Assembly: GCA_021787655.1 (NCBI GenBank)
Contig: JAJYLM010000102.1
Span: 1-7,643, forward strand
Source of the DNA: a bacterium
GTDB lineage: Bacteria; JAMCPX01
DNA: 7,643 nucleotides
Reading direction: 5' to 3'
The notes beneath the pieces were generated by a model, which saw only the letters and a program-made list of their open reading frames with translations, was not told the origin of the DNA and searched no databases. Of this stretch, positions 5,698-7,643 are shown in pieces (the first letter of the stretch is position 1; every line of letters starts with the position of its first letter). The position numbers and the translations under genes are program-made.

Positions 5698-7634
5698 CGG
5701 ACAACCTTCGCGGGCTGAGGGCCATGTCCGAAGAGGAGCGTCTCCGGTTTGCGGAAAGCGCCGGCAGTCTCCCGTTTGAGGAACAACGGGAGGTCATTTA
5801 CGAACTTCTTGGGGATGAGAGTTTCAGGGTCAGGAAAACGGTCCTCGAATCCCTTGTGCAGAAACAGGATCCGGGCAAACTGACGGAACTTTTTATCGAC
5901 CTCCTCAGGTCGCACGATAATGCCGGACTCAGGACTGCGGGGGTCGAGGGACTCTCGAGGATCGGGAGGGATGCAATCCCGAAGATCCTGACGGCGATCG
6001 ATCCCGCACAGTGGGAAGTCGCAAAACTCCTGGTCGATGTTGCCGGAGATATCGGCGATCCGCGGGTGATTCCGGTCCTGATAAAACTCACAGCAAGTTC
6101 CCAGCAAAACCTGTCGACAGCGGCCGTCGAAGCACTCGGCAAGATCGGTACCGGGGACGTCATTCCCCTCATTACCGGACTTCTGAAAAGCAAGGAGATC
6201 TATATCGTTTTCTCAGCCATTGAAGCACTCGCCAACCTCGGGAAAAAGGGGTTTAAACTTCCGACCGAAAATATTCTTCCGCTGATGAACGATCCGCTCC
6301 TCAAAAAGGCTGCATTTGATTTGCTCGGCTCGACGCGCGACCCGCTCGTGGTGACCCACCTTATTGAGGGCATCAGGGATAACAGGCGATCCGACAGGGA
6401 CGCTGCAGCACGGGCGCTGCTCCGGCTGTACGGCAGTCTGGACGAGCAGGATGCGGCAGCAGTGAGAAATGCCGTGGGCCAATCGAACCTTTACAACTCG
6501 TATATCGTTGAAAAATTGTTATCCAGCGTCGATAGCAGCATCGTCATGGCCGGCATCAGGATCCTTGGCTGGTCGGGAGAAAAGGGCAGCCTGCCCTCGC
6601 TCCTGGCGTACGCCGACAACCCGGACATAGCCGATGCCTGTGTAGCGGCGCTGCTCGATAAGGGAGAGTCCATCCGTTCTTCTATTGCGGGACTCCTGGT
6701 CGGCAACAAAAGTACCGCTCAGATAAGGGCCGGTCTTCTCTACCTTTCGCAGCAGCCGGACTCGGAGGATGCGCCGCCCGAAGGATTGTCATACCTGCTC
6801 GAGACGGACGACAGCGAGGAAATTCCTGTACTTCTTGCACGGACGCTGGGTACCTACAGAGATGTGCAGAGCCTCAAGCTTTTGGTCAAGCTCATGGCAT
6901 CGGACAACAAGAACGTCACCGGTGCGGCTATCGAAAACTTTGTCAAGGTCGGCAGGCATTTGTCCGATCAGGTCCTCGTCATGATCCACGGGATGGTCCA
7001 CAGCAGCGATTACCTGCTGCGGCTTGCTGCCGCACGACTCACCGCGAGCTTTTATACGGAGGCCATGGCCGACGACATCAAGACCCTGCTCAACGACAGC
7101 GAGGCCATGGTTCGCGCTGCCATGATATCGACTACCGGTATGCTCGGTCTCGGGGCCTATGGCGGAGACATTCAGATGGCGCTGGCCGACGAAAACAGGG
7201 ACGTACGAATAGAAGCGGTCAAAACAACTGCACACCTTTCGCCGGACCGGTTTATCGACACGATCAAATGGCTCATCAACGATGACGATCCATGGGTAAA
7301 GATTGAAATTATGAAGCACCTCAGAAATGCTCCGCAGACCGGAGAAGCTCAGCGGATCCTGAGGCAGTACCTGCGGGATGAGTCTCCGGCCGTTGTTTTA
7401 ACGGCCCTCCAGGCACTCATAGACATCTCCATTGAGGACGCAGCCGGCGATATAGAAAAGGTGCTCCAGCATAAGGATCAGGACGTCGTCATGGAGGTCA
7501 TCTACATGCTCGGGAAGGCAAATAACGCGATGTCCCGCAGCATCCTTCTCAACCTGGGAACCAGGTCGGATCAGCAGATACGGGAAAAGGCACTGTCCGT
7601 GCTTGGACACTATTCATCGCAGGAAGGCCGCTGA
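5694..7634 (+). CDS. HEAT-repeat solenoid protein
   Basis: A 646-residue protein made almost wholly of HEAT-type helical pairs, an alpha-solenoid that serves as a protein-binding scaffold. Repeats of about 31 residues with a D/N..VR..A...L.. pattern are clearest at the C-terminus, starting near residues 466 (LNDSEAMVRAAMI), 497 (LADENRDVRIEAV), 528 (INDDDPWVKIEIM), 560 (LRDESPAVVLTAL), 591 (LQHKDQDVVMEVI) and 621 (LGTRSDQQIREKAL). Others are visible at about 39, 71, 133, 164 and 198, and more degenerate ones in between. No signal peptide, membrane segment or catalytic motif is seen, so it is probably cytoplasmic. The ATG overlaps the stop of the zinc-ribbon receiver gene (ATGA), with GGGG 8 bases before it; a later ATG at 5724 is poorly spaced from its GAGGG. 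From memory, Myxococcus xanthus Che7 includes a HEAT protein (Cpc7) that partners its CheY, which makes a receiver-HEAT partnership here plausible. The exact partner is not shown by sequence. Confidence 0.88.
   Translation: MTDNLRGLRAMSEEERLRFAESAGSLPFEEQREVIYELLGDESFRVRKTVLESLVQKQDPGKLTELFIDLLRSHDNAGLRTAGVEGLSRIGRDAIPKILTAIDPAQWEVAKLLVDVAGDIGDPRVIPVLIKLTASSQQNLSTAAVEALGKIGTGDVIPLITGLLKSKEIYIVFSAIEALANLGKKGFKLPTENILPLMNDPLLKKAAFDLLGSTRDPLVVTHLIEGIRDNRRSDRDAAARALLRLYGSLDEQDAAAVRNAVGQSNLYNSYIVEKLLSSVDSSIVMAGIRILGWSGEKGSLPSLLAYADNPDIADACVAALLDKGESIRSSIAGLLVGNKSTAQIRAGLLYLSQQPDSEDAPPEGLSYLLETDDSEEIPVLLARTLGTYRDVQSLKLLVKLMASDNKNVTGAAIENFVKVGRHLSDQVLVMIHGMVHSSDYLLRLAAARLTASFYTEAMADDIKTLLNDSEAMVRAAMISTTGMLGLGAYGGDIQMALADENRDVRIEAVKTTAHLSPDRFIDTIKWLINDDDPWVKIEIMKHLRNAPQTGEAQRILRQYLRDESPAVVLTALQALIDISIEDAAGDIEKVLQHKDQDVVMEVIYMLGKANNAMSRSILLNLGTRSDQQIREKALSVLGHYSSQEGR
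7621..7627 (+). promoter_or_regulatory. Candidate ribosome-binding site for a downstream gene
   Basis: AGGAAGG lies in the last codons of the HEAT gene, 11 bases before an ATG at 7639. The spacing is slightly long, but the arrangement repeats the window's pattern of coupled genes. Confidence 0.35.
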
Positions 7635-7638
7635 TATC

Positions 7639-7643
7639 ATGCT
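7639..7643 (+). CDS. Possible start of the next operon gene (5 bases only)
   Basis: An ATG begins 4 bases after the HEAT gene's stop and is preceded by AGGAAGG. With the tight spacing seen throughout the cluster it is a plausible start of another co-transcribed gene, but only one full codon and two bases are visible, so the product is unknown. Confidence 0.3.

Noticed and set aside
1..7643. Promoters, terminators, RNA genes, CRISPR arrays, insertion sequences or attachment sites
   Set aside because: None seen. Genes are separated by at most 7 bases and the window is inside one transcription unit, leaving no room for such elements outside coding sequence.

Overview
The window is a tightly packed, single-direction chemosensory (che) gene cluster of a Gram-negative bacterium. 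GC content is moderate, by eye in the mid-50s percent. All seven genes are on the + strand. They are separated by 2-7 bases or overlap in ATGA stop/start pairs, so they almost certainly form one transcript. No stretch over 10 bases lacks a gene, and I see no promoter or terminator. The combination of genes and their sequence style suggest Nitrospirota or a deltaproteobacterial-type lineage. That placement is inferred from general familiarity and has low confidence.

Layout from left to right: (1) the 3' end of a CheA histidine kinase, with the last part of its ATP-binding domain and its CheW-like P5 domain; (2) an ExeA/GspA-type AAA+ ATPase of 269 residues; (3) a CheW adaptor carrying a roughly 100-residue low-complexity N-terminal extension; (4) a second, compact CheW; (5) a 704-residue transmembrane methyl-accepting chemotaxis protein (MCP) with a long cytoplasmic coiled-coil hairpin; (6) a protein joining an N-terminal zinc ribbon, a receiver domain that has lost its Mg-binding acidic pair, and a conserved-looking helical C-terminus; (7) a 646-residue HEAT-repeat protein. 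An ATG four bases after the last stop probably begins another gene of the operon.

Receptor, two CheW adaptors and CheA make a complete signalling core: the MCP senses outside the membrane, the CheWs couple it to CheA, and CheA passes phosphate to a response regulator. The rest is unusual. Nothing in the window is a plain CheY, CheB, CheR or flagellar gene. In the places where output genes could sit there is a secretion/pilus-type AAA+ ATPase, a probable pseudo-receiver with a zinc ribbon, and a large HEAT solenoid. This points to a non-flagellar output (type IV pili, polysaccharide or secretion, development or another cellular function), with the AAA+ protein, the zinc-ribbon receiver and the HEAT protein as candidate output or scaffold parts. 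That role is inference from gene order; only the domain identities are read directly from the sequence.
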